Below the pieces are notes generated by a model. That model was not told the DNA's origin. It searched no databases and saw only the letters and a program-made list of their open reading frames with translations. Below, piece by piece: positions 8,166 through 13,205 of a stretch of DNA of 13,205 nt. The stretch is from Candidatus Segatella violae (GTDB lineage: Bacteria; Bacteroidota; Bacteroidia; Bacteroidales; Bacteroidaceae): the NCBI GenBank assembly GCA_002440225.1, contig DJSH01000035.1, positions 1 through 13,205 on the forward strand, given 5' to 3'. A program made the position numbers and the translations under genes. Numbering within the stretch: position 1 is the first letter of the stretch; each line of letters opens with the position of its first letter.

Positions 8166-8173
8166 CAAAGTTA
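8166..8173 (-). promoter_or_regulatory. -7 element of the flavodoxin lipoprotein gene
   Basis: On the minus strand TAACTTTG matches TAnnTTTG, about 38 bp ahead of the ATG. No good TTTG -33 box is found at the expected distance, so the promoter may be weak or activator-dependent. Confidence 0.55.
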
Positions 8174-8260
8174 CGACTTTTTCCCTTATACCTTATTATA
8201 TATATTACGGATGGATTTATCCATATTACATTTTTGATGGGAATCGGATGATGACATCGT

Positions 8261-9565
8261 TTATATTCCTGTCTTGTCGAAAGGTACGAGGCAAGCGTAG
8301 AGCGGTATGTTCACCATCCAGTCTTGAGCCTTGTAGGGAAGCATGGAGTAGCGGAGACCTCTCAGTTCGGGATTGTTGGTGATGAAGGTGCGAAGGGATT
8401 TCGACTTCACGTTTACCTCTGCCTTTACTTCTATCGGTACTACATGGTCGTTCCACTGGGTGAGGAAATCAATCTCTATCGTGGAATTATCTACGGAGTG
8501 ATAGTAGAGGCTCATGCCTTGGCTCTTAAGCTGCGTGAAGACGTATAGTTCGGTGAAGGCTCCCTTGTATTCCGAGAAAATGCCATCGCCTACCAGCATC
8601 GATTCGGCTGAGGTATCTGCCATCGCTCCCATCAAACCCACATCCAGCATAAAGAGTTTGAAGGCATTCTGGTCTTCATAGAACTTGAAGGGGAGGCGAG
8701 GGGCGTTTACCCTCTGCGCCTTGTAGATTAATCCTGCGTCCATCAGCCATTGGATGGCCATCTCGAAGTCGGCAGCCCGGGCACTTTTCTTGACAGCTCC
8801 GTAGATGAATTTCTTGTTCTCCTTTGCGAGTTGGGCAGGGATGCTGTCCCATACCATATTGATGCGAGGAACTTCTCGACTTGGGGCATGCTTGGAGAAA
8901 TCACGGCGATAGTCTTGTATGATTTGCTTCTGTATGGTTCTCACTTCTTGGAGTCCCTTTTGCTCCACATGGGCGAGCACGGCGGCTGGCATTCCTCCTA
9001 CGTAATAATATTGGCGCAGCAGACTGATGAATTCTGTTGAGAGAAGATTGATGACTGTCCAATTGCCTGCTTTTAGAATATCGACCAATTGGCTCTTGCC
9101 CATGGCTTCCAGGAATTCAAGGAAGTTCATGGGGTAAAGGCGCAATTCTTCCACTTTTCCGACCGGATAGGATATGCCGCTATGGAGCGACAGACTGAGC
9201 AGGGAGCCTGCCACGATGATATGAATGTCGGGGGTGTCTTCGCAGAAAAACTTCAGGGCTTCGAGGGCTTTGGGGCAGTCTTGTATCTCATCCAGTATGA
9301 CAAGGGTGTCATTGGGGGTGATGTCGGTCTGGCTGATGGCTGAGAGAGCCATCAGCATATCTGCGGTAGTGCCACCTTTCTCGAAGACTTCGGCAGCCTT
9401 ATGGTCACGGTCGAGGCTGAAGAATGCAAGCTTCTTGTATTCTCGTTTGCCAAATTCTTTCAGAATATAGGTCTTTCCTACTTGTCTCGCTCCATTGAGA
9501 ATCAGAGGTTTGCGCTCTTCCTTGTTTTTCCATTCGAGCAGTTGATTATAGATGTATCTTTTCAT
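8261..9565 (-). CDS. AAA_14 / DUF4143 ATPase
   Basis: This 434-aa protein belongs to the AAA_14-DUF4143 family, common and multi-copy in gut Bacteroidota and of unknown cellular role. The N-terminal P-loop NTPase domain has Walker A GARQVGKT (residues 25-32) and Walker B TLVILDEIQ (87-95, D92/E93), followed by the VAGSLLSLSL sensor-1-like strand near 137-146. After a helical region (about 190-260), the C-terminal DUF4143 domain carries a PD-(D/E)XK-like pattern, EIDF (364-367) then PIEVKAE (377-383), which suggests nucleic-acid binding or cleavage. No signal peptide or membrane segment. Length is normal for the family. The ATG at 9565 lies at the end of a repeat-filled leader with a strong promoter about 130 bp upstream. 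No partner gene is adjacent in the same operon. Family certain; function unknown, though nucleic-acid maintenance and defence have both been guessed for such proteins. Confidence 0.92.
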   Translation of the reverse strand: MKRYIYNQLLEWKNKEERKPLILNGARQVGKTYILKEFGKREYKKLAFFSLDRDHKAAEVFEKGGTTADMLMALSAISQTDITPNDTLVILDEIQDCPKALEALKFFCEDTPDIHIIVAGSLLSLSLHSGISYPVGKVEELRLYPMNFLEFLEAMGKSQLVDILKAGNWTVINLLSTEFISLLRQYYYVGGMPAAVLAHVEQKGLQEVRTIQKQIIQDYRRDFSKHAPSREVPRINMVWDSIPAQLAKENKKFIYGAVKKSARAADFEMAIQWLMDAGLIYKAQRVNAPRLPFKFYEDQNAFKLFMLDVGLMGAMADTSAESMLVGDGIFSEYKGAFTELYVFTQLKSQGMSLYYHSVDNSTIEIDFLTQWNDHVVPIEVKAEVNVKSKSLRTFITNNPELRGLRYSMLPYKAQDWMVNIPLYACLVPFDKTGI

Positions 9566-9570
9566 TGTTT

Positions 9571-9719
9571 ACACTTTTTCTAACGAATAATGACTGCTTT
9601 CCCACACTTTTTCTAATGAATATTCTGTGGATAGCACATTTTTTCTAATGAATATTCTGTGGATAGCACATTTTTTCTAATGAATATATGCCGCAAAGAT
9701 ACACTTTTTCTAACGAATA
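9571..9719 (-). repeat. five-copy 19-bp repeat array, 32-33 bp period, in the ATPase leader
   Basis: Copies of acactttttctaacgaata (plus-strand reading) start at 9571, 9604, 9636, 9668 and 9701. Copies one and five are identical; copies two to four have T for C (taatg), and three and four also have acatttttt. The spacings are 33, 32, 32 and 33 bp. The 13-nt spacers between copies two-three and three-four are identical (ttctgtggatagc), so 32 bp was duplicated exactly (9613-9644 and 9645-9676). The outer copy overlaps the ATPase promoter and the inner copy ends 5 bp before its start codon. Confidence 0.9.
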
Positions 9720-9724
9720 GCCAA
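9694..9724 (-). promoter_or_regulatory. promoter of the DUF4143 ATPase, embedded in repeat copy five
   Basis: On the minus strand TTGG (9724-9721) is followed after 19 bp by TATCTTTG (9701-9694), a full Bacteroidota -33/-7 match. Repeat copy five fills the spacer between the two boxes and gives the first T of the -7 box. Transcription should start near 9687, so copies one to four would be transcribed in a leader of about 120 nt. Confidence 0.75.
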
Positions 9725-9799
9725 GAAAAGTTTATTATTTTATTCAAATCGGACACAAGAAAAACGAGAAACAATCTAAATGGCAGTGCTATTTGTCCA

Positions 9800-9820
9800 A
9801 AAAGTCCTTCAAATATTTGG
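9800..9820. repeat. second copy of the 21-nt Rpn-promoter element
   Basis: This stretch matches 6275-6295 in 20 of 21 positions; the only difference is T at 9809 for C at 6284. The shared part includes CAAATATTTGG, the right part of a palindrome. Unlike the first copy, no TAnnTTTG box lies 19-21 bp downstream, so it does not look like a working promoter. Confidence 0.75.
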
Positions 9821-9840
9821 AATTTTTCTTGGTGTTGATG

Positions 9841-9879
9841 TAAAAAATACAGGTTGCTGGCAAAATCGCCAACAACCCG
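9841..9879 (-). terminator. rho-independent terminator of the VOC gene
   Basis: Read on the minus strand, GGTTGTTGGC pairs with GCCAGCAACC across a 6-nt loop (arms 9868-9877 and 9852-9861) with one G-U pair, extendable to 12 bp. It is followed by TATTTTTTA. On the plus strand the wobble becomes a C-A mismatch, so it works best for minus-strand transcripts, 40 bp after the VOC stop. Confidence 0.85.
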
Positions 9880-9918
9880 TATGGAAAGAATTGGAATAGT
9901 TCCAACTATACTTTGCGA

Positions 9919-10350
9919 TTACAATCGCTCGCAGAACTCTATCTTCTCCTTGTTAGGACCTTCGATGGTGAAGAATTTCACGCCGTTCTCCCAGAAAGGA
10001 AGGCCGTTTACTTGCTGGTCGAGCATGGTGAGGAGTGGAGTGGTGGATGATGCCTCTGCTTCTGTTTTCGCCTTTTCGGCGAGAGCCTTGATTTCATCGA
10101 AGAGATCCTCGATGTTCTTCACGTCGATGGCGATGTGGTCGATGGCACCGTACTCCATCTTTGCCTGATGGTTCTGATAGGTCTCTATCATGAGGTTGTG
10201 GAGCTGGAGGAAGGCTACTTCCTCAGTGCCGTTCACTGTGCGGAAGGCGATGTTGAAGCCTAATGCCTCGTAAAACTCGATGGTCTTGTTGATGTCGTTG
10301 GTTGGAATACCGATATGCTGTACTCCTGTTGTAAATCCTTTGATGTTCAT
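9919..10350 (-). CDS. VOC-family (glyoxalase/bleomycin-resistance/dioxygenase fold) protein
   Basis: This 143-aa cytosolic protein has two beta-alpha-beta-beta-beta modules of the vicinal-oxygen-chelate fold. The probable metal ligands fall in the classic pattern: H12 (VQHIGI), E56 (LMIET), H72 (IDHIAIDV) and E138 (KIEFCE). This arrangement is shared by glyoxalase I and related lyases, epimerases and dioxygenases. The substrate cannot be read from the sequence. A charged Lys/Glu/Ala helix links the modules (about 79-100). Its length is normal for single-chain VOC proteins, which usually dimerise. The start is the ATG at 10350. No good promoter is seen in the 72-bp gap to the upstream beta-barrel gene on the same strand, so read-through from that gene is possible. 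A strong terminator follows. Confidence 0.88.
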   Translation of the reverse strand: MNIKGFTTGVQHIGIPTNDINKTIEFYEALGFNIAFRTVNGTEEVAFLQLHNLMIETYQNHQAKMEYGAIDHIAIDVKNIEDLFDEIKALAEKAKTEAEASSTTPLLTMLDQQVNGLPFWENGVKFFTIEGPNKEKIEFCERL

Positions 10351-10390
10351 GATGTTTTGTATTTTTAGAAGTGAATAATATCTAAAGAAA

Positions 10391-10437
10391 ATAGATGATT
10401 TCCTTTAAATGGATGATGTCTTTTAAAAATGGATGAT
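10391..10437. repeat. three short repeats of ATrGATGAT
   Basis: ATAGATGAT at 10391 and ATGGATGAT at 10409 and 10429 are spaced 18 and 20 bp apart. The last lies inside the 3' end of the beta-barrel gene (encoding IIH near its C-terminus) and the others in the gap to the VOC gene. They look like repeated copies of the end of the gene. Confidence 0.5.
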
Positions 10438-11160
10438 TTCTGCACCTAGCTGAAAGTAGCTCTCGTTGCTCTGCGGATTCCACATGCCCTTGGCATATAC
10501 CGGGATGGTGTAGTTGCCAAGCTTGAGGTCGTGGGAGGCTTGCAGCGAAACATGCACGATGCCTGCCGTGGTGCCGAAGAAGTGGGAATCCTCGCCAGCC
10601 TTGTTGAGGGCGAACGCTCCACCTACTCCTGCATCCACCTTCCACCCATCCTTCTTATAGATGGGATATTCGGCATAGACGAAGGTGGAATACTTCTGCT
10701 GGGTGTTGTCGCTGTTGCGGTCGCGACCGAAGATGACGGTGGACCAGCTTAGGAGCAATGGAAACTTCTCCTGCTGGAAGCGATAGCTCAATGTAGCATC
10801 GAGGAATCTTCCCGTGGAGTGGGCGGAGTAGTTCCAGTACTCCTTATTATTATAGGTGGCGCCAGGGGAAAAGTTGTATGTGTCCCAGAGGGCGAATCCC
10901 CAGCCGCCAGCTTTCAGATTCAGATAATGATTGAACTCCTTGTAGGAGCCTTCCGAGTTGCAGCCGCCCCAGAGCCCGAGGGTAACGTGGTCGTTGGCCA
11001 TCGTATAACTGAGGTCGGTGAGGAGTACTACGCCGTCGGATACTTCCATGCCACGCCACAGATGGTTGTTCTGCAGGTTGGCTTTGAGATGGAGCTGTGC
11101 ATGGGCACTTCCCAAGCACGCTCCAATCAACAAAACAATAACTACAATTCTTCTTTTCAT
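10423..11160 (-). CDS. outer-membrane beta-barrel protein, TorF-like
   Basis: This 245-aa exported protein is probably a small outer-membrane channel or structural barrel. The N-terminus is a signal peptide with cleavage likely after AHA (residues 19-21). A lipobox-like GAC at 13-15 leaves a weaker lipoprotein alternative. The mature part is a series of alternating, aromatic-rich amphipathic strands (for example HVTLGLWGG, KAGGWGFALWDTYNF, DATLSYRF) and ends in Phe, as barrel proteins recognised by the Bam machinery do. The early NNHLWRGMEVSDG segment resembles the (Y/W)RG block of TorF-like/Gcw_chp putative porins. It lies 155 bp downstream of the fructokinase gene on the same strand, so it could help sugar entry, but nothing in the sequence shows a substrate. 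Barrel nature is fairly sure; the TorF link is tentative. Confidence 0.75.
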   Translation of the reverse strand: MKRRIVVIVLLIGACLGSAHAQLHLKANLQNNHLWRGMEVSDGVVLLTDLSYTMANDHVTLGLWGGCNSEGSYKEFNHYLNLKAGGWGFALWDTYNFSPGATYNNKEYWNYSAHSTGRFLDATLSYRFQQEKFPLLLSWSTVIFGRDRNSDNTQQKYSTFVYAEYPIYKKDGWKVDAGVGGAFALNKAGEDSHFFGTTAGIVHVSLQASHDLKLGNYTIPVYAKGMWNPQSNESYFQLGAEIIHF

Positions 11161-11179
11161 GGTCGAACTACAAATTAAC

Positions 11180-11267
11180 TTTTAAACCTAATAAACCTTT
11201 GTAATTTTTGAACCTAAAAAACGTTATAAACTTTAAACCGAAACATTTAGAAAAATTTAAACCTAAT
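11180..11267 (-). repeat. TTAGGTTTAAA-type repeats upstream of the beta-barrel gene
   Basis: On the minus strand the motif TTAGGTTTAAA or a close variant ends near 11187, 11213, 11238 and 11262, a period of 24-26 bp, with an extra half copy at 11192-11200. Each contains a near match to TAnnTTTG (TAGGTTTA, TAGGTTCA, TCGGTTTA). The best extra -7 candidate, TTAATTTG, is only about 12 bp from the ATG. The array could hold regulator sites or overlapping weak promoters. Confidence 0.55.
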
Positions 11268-11315
11268 ATCTTGTTGTAAAATAGCTAGTCTTCGCAAGTT
11301 CGGGCAAACGAGGAT

Positions 11316-12200
11316 TTACTTGGTAAACTCCTCTGGCAGTTCAGGCATCGCTCCGTTTTGTGTGCAAACGAATGCCGAAACCTTGACTGCCAATTCATGT
11401 GCCTCTCTTACGCTCTTGCCCTTCAGAATGCTTGCCACGAAAGCACCGGTAAACGAGTCGCCAGCTCCCACGGTATCGGCTACCTCCACCTTCGGAGTCT
11501 CGATGAACGATTTCTCGCCAGGGGTGAATACGTAGCTGCCGTTTACGCCGCAAGTGAGGATGAGCATCCTCAGATTGTACTTGCCCATCAAAAGCCAGCA
11601 CTTGTTTTCTAGGTCGATGCCTGGATAGCCGAAGAGGCGGCTGATGGTGATAAGCTCCTCGTCGTTGATTTTGAGGATGTTGCATCGCTTGATGCTCTCG
11701 GTGATGATTTCCTTGGTGAAGAATCCTTGGCGCAGATTGATGTCGAAAATCTTCAGGATGCCATTCTCCTTAGGCATGGCATCGAGGAAACGATAGATGG
11801 TGTTGCGAGATACTTCGTTGCGCTGAGCGAGGGAGCCGAAGCAAGCTGCCGTGCAATGCTTTGCCTTCTCTTCTAGGGTAGGAGTGAAAGGGATGTTATC
11901 CCAAGCTGCTCCTTCCTTGATGTCGTAGCAAGGGATGCCGTTGTCATCGAGCGATACCTGTACGGTGCCTGTAGGATAATTCACTTGCTCTATGTTGTAG
12001 TTGAGGTGATGCTGGTTAAGCTCGCTGACGAGTTCCTCGCCGAGTTCGTCCTTGCCGATGGCGCTGACGGCGCAGCTGTCGAGACCGAACTGCGACACAT
12101 GGTAAGCGAAGTTGGCAGGAGCGCCACCGAGTTTCTTACCTTCTGGGAGGACGTCGAAGAGTGCCTCACCGATACCTATTACTGATTGTTTCTTTTCCAT
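11316..12200 (-). CDS. PfkB-family sugar kinase, probable fructokinase
   Basis: This 294-aa cytosolic kinase most likely phosphorylates fructose with ATP, feeding fructan or sucrose breakdown into glycolysis. It has the ribokinase-fold N-terminal block GIGEALFDVLPEGKKLGGAPANFA (9-32), where the GGAPANFA substrate-binding loop is typical of bacterial fructokinases. DINLRQGFF (near 169-177) is also typical of the family. The signature DTVGAGDSFTGAF (242-254) has catalytic Asp248 and the anion hole. Length matches the family (about 290-310). The start at 12200 is chosen because the family N-terminus begins there. The same frame stays open to 12413, but that extension (71 residues) has no family character and crosses the promoter at 12261-12292. 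Divergent from a LacI-type regulator, as is common for sugar-use loci. Sugar specificity is inferred, not proven. Confidence 0.9.
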   Translation of the reverse strand: MEKKQSVIGIGEALFDVLPEGKKLGGAPANFAYHVSQFGLDSCAVSAIGKDELGEELVSELNQHHLNYNIEQVNYPTGTVQVSLDDNGIPCYDIKEGAAWDNIPFTPTLEEKAKHCTAACFGSLAQRNEVSRNTIYRFLDAMPKENGILKIFDINLRQGFFTKEIITESIKRCNILKINDEELITISRLFGYPGIDLENKCWLLMGKYNLRMLILTCGVNGSYVFTPGEKSFIETPKVEVADTVGAGDSFTGAFVASILKGKSVREAHELAVKVSAFVCTQNGAMPELPEEFTK

Positions 12201-12260
12201 ATTGTTATTCGTTGTTTTTATTTTAAAATTGTTAGAGATGTCTTTGTCTGATTTCTGGTG

Positions 12261-12292
12261 CAAAGATAGAAGTTTTCTGTAGTCTCCGCAAA
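12261..12292 (-). promoter_or_regulatory. promoter of the fructokinase gene
   Basis: On the minus strand TTTG (12292-12289) is followed by 20 bp and TATCTTTG (12268-12261), an exact Bacteroidota -33/-7 match. The leader would be about 55 nt. This settles the start at 12200 over the longer frame. Confidence 0.85.
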
Positions 12293-12311
12293 GAAAATTT
12301 CGCTTTATTCT

Positions 12312-12357
12312 TTGGGAACGATTGCGGGAACGATTGCAAAATCTGCAATCGTTTGCA
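12312..12357. promoter_or_regulatory. LacI-type operator cluster
   Basis: TGCAATCGTTTGCA (12344-12357) fits the LacI-family palindrome TGnAAnCGnTTnCA exactly. Two head-to-tail 12-bp copies of GGGAACGATTGC (12314-12325, 12326-12337) are reverse-oriented sites, each with two mismatches. The nearer copy and the palindrome also form a 10-bp inverted repeat with a 5-bp spacer (12329-12353). The cluster lies about 20-65 bp upstream of the kinase -33 box and about 95 bp upstream of the regulator -33 box, so it is placed to act on either promoter, most likely the kinase. Confidence 0.75.
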
Positions 12358-12450
12358 AGTATTGTTTTTAGCCTCGTTCTTGCATCCCTAAGAATGCTAG
12401 CTGGAGTTGTCAATTTGGGTCTTTTAATATTCTTTTTCTCTCAAAAATGC

Positions 12451-12479
12451 TTGCTTTTAGAAGAAATGTAGTATCTTTG
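12451..12479 (+). promoter_or_regulatory. promoter of the LacI-family regulator gene
   Basis: TATCTTTG at 12472-12479 is an exact -7 box. The upstream TTG at 12451-12453 is 18 bp away, slightly short, so the -33 box is weak. The leader would be about 43 nt. Confidence 0.7.
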
Positions 12480-12528
12480 TGCCCAACTTATTAGCAACAA
12501 CTTCAATCAAATAGCTGACAAAAGGAAA

Positions 12529-13205
12529 ATGAAACACGTAACTATCAAAGACATAGCCAAGTCGCTCTGCATCTCGGTATCCACCGTGTCCAGGGCGCTG
12601 ACCGACGACAAGAATATTCGCAAGGAGACTCGTGATATGGTGGTGGAGGAGGCTAAGCGCCTCGGCTACAAGCGAAATCCTGTGGCGATGAACCTGAAGA
12701 TGGGGCGCACGAACACCGTGGGTGTCATCGTGCCGGAGATGCATACCCCTTATGCCTCGCAGGTGCTCAAGGGCATACAGGGAGTGCTCTACAAGCGCAA
12801 CCAGAAGGTGATGATTGCCGAGAGCGACGAGAGTGCGGAGCGAGAGTTGGAGAACCTGAAGATGATGGAGCAATACATGGTGGACGGTTTGATCGTGAGC
12901 CTCTGCAGTTATCGCAAGAACATCGAGATGTACAAGCAGCTTGCCGAGGAGGGCATGGCCATCGTCTTCTACGATCGCATCCCTTATGGTCTCGACATGC
13001 CGCAGGTGCTCGTAGATGACAACATCGACTCCTATTTCATGGTGGAGCACTTGATTCGATTGGGCAAGAAGCGCATCGCCTATCTGCAGGGACCCGACGA
13101 CATCTACAATGCCTATCAGCGAGGCTTGGGCTATCGGGAGGCGATGGAGAAGTTCAAGCTCTTCGACCCGCAGCTCATCGTGAAGACGGGCATGACCTTC
13201 AAGGA
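12529..13205 (+). CDS. LacI-family transcriptional regulator, 3' partial
   Basis: The first 225 residues or so of a sugar-responsive repressor/activator; the gene runs off the right edge (family length about 330-345). The N-terminal helix-turn-helix is textbook: VTIKDIAKSLCISVSTVSRAL (4-24), with the recognition helix in VSTVSRAL. The YKRNPVAMNLKMGRT hinge (about 48-62) follows, and then the periplasmic-binding-like sensor domain starting NTVGVIVPEM. Later blocks such as YMVDGLIVS, FYDRIP and VDDNIDSYFMVEHLIRLGKKRIAYLQGP are typical of LacI regulators. The ATG at 12529 follows AAAGGAAA. The divergent fructokinase gene and the LacI-type palindrome between them point to control of that kinase. 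The inducer is probably a sugar or sugar phosphate (inference). GC content is visibly higher than in the defence genes. Confidence 0.92.
   Translation, partial: MKHVTIKDIAKSLCISVSTVSRALTDDKNIRKETRDMVVEEAKRLGYKRNPVAMNLKMGRTNTVGVIVPEMHTPYASQVLKGIQGVLYKRNQKVMIAESDESAERELENLKMMEQYMVDGLIVSLCSYRKNIEMYKQLAEEGMAIVFYDRIPYGLDMPQVLVDDNIDSYFMVEHLIRLGKKRIAYLQGPDDIYNAYQRGLGYREAMEKFKLFDPQLIVKTGMTFK

Larger units (their letters stand above)
9566..9918. other. 353-bp non-coding gap upstream of the DUF4143 ATPase
   Basis: No gene is seen on either strand. From left to right it holds the five-copy repeat array with the ATPase promoter (9571-9724), an AT-rich stretch with nothing recognised (about 9725-9799), a 21-nt element shared with the Rpn-family promoter (9800-9820), and the terminator of the VOC gene (9841-9879). 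Confidence 0.7.
12201..12528. other. 328-bp divergent control region
   Basis: This gap between the kinase (minus) and the LacI-type regulator (plus) holds no gene. It contains one promoter for each direction (12261-12292 minus, 12451-12479 plus) and, between them, a cluster of LacI-type operator sites (12312-12357). Confidence 0.8.

Noticed and set aside
8211..8224. Short palindrome ATGGAT-TT-ATCCAT after the ATPase gene as its terminator
   Set aside because: Only 6-bp arms with a 2-nt loop and no T-run on the minus strand; too weak to call.
9626..9666. Two TGTGGATAG sequences resembling DnaA boxes (reverse of CTATCCACA)
   Set aside because: One mismatch to TTATCCACA, they are copies of the same duplicated spacer, and no dnaA, dnaN or replication gene is nearby; not called an origin.
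9571..9719. CRISPR-like appearance of the repeat array
   Set aside because: The repeat is only 19 bp, spacers are 13-14 bp and two are identical, and no cas gene is near; it sits in a promoter and leader.
12201..12413. 71-residue N-terminal extension of the fructokinase
   Set aside because: It crosses an exact promoter and lacks family similarity; the known N-terminal GIGEALFDV block fits a start at 12200.
12457..13050. 197-aa minus-strand frame at the right edge
   Set aside because: It lies opposite the unmistakable LacI-family gene; His/Leu-rich shadow composition.

Overview
The window looks like chromosome of a Bacteroidota species, most likely a Prevotella/Segatella (P. copri-like) gut bacterium. 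The protein families fit this (DUF4143 ATPases, Flavodoxin_4 lipoproteins, Rpn/PD-(D/E)XK 'transposase' proteins, a LacI-fructokinase pair). So do several clear Bacteroidota promoters of the form TTTG/TTGG-N19-20-TAnnTTTG. The genus is an inference; no RNA gene is present to fix it.

Left third (1-6160, plus strand, AT-rich): a probable phage-defence island. A very large Eco57I-like restriction-methyltransferase enters from the left edge, so its 5' end lies outside the window. It is followed 12 bp later by a 619-aa AIPR-family protein (the family is named for abortive-infection phage resistance). An unrecognised acidic 141-aa protein lies 65 bp further on. All three face the same way and could form one transcription unit.

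Middle (6161-9918): three separate accessory or housekeeping genes. An Rpn-family PD-(D/E)XK nuclease/transposase-like gene (plus) has its own strong promoter. A flavodoxin-like lipoprotein and an AAA_14/DUF4143 ATPase are both on the minus strand. The spaces between them hold unusual structure: a near-perfect 18-bp-stem hairpin, three degenerate 22-bp tandem repeats, and a five-copy array of a 19-bp element with a 32-33 bp period. That array sits in the promoter and leader of the ATPase. A 21-nt element at the Rpn promoter recurs with one mismatch in the gap to the right of the ATPase.

Right third (9919-13205, higher GC): a VOC/glyoxalase-like protein with its terminator, an outer-membrane beta-barrel protein and a fructokinase-type PfkB sugar kinase, all minus strand. 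Diverging from the kinase is a LacI-family regulator (plus) cut off by the right edge. The kinase/regulator intergenic region has two promoters and a compact operator cluster that includes a perfect match to the LacI-type palindrome TGnAAnCGnTTnCA. The simplest reading is that the LacI protein senses a sugar, controls the kinase and probably itself, and the nearby beta-barrel may serve the same sugar-use function.

The best candidates for something undescribed are the defence operon with its orphan third gene, and the repeat array ahead of the DUF4143 ATPase.
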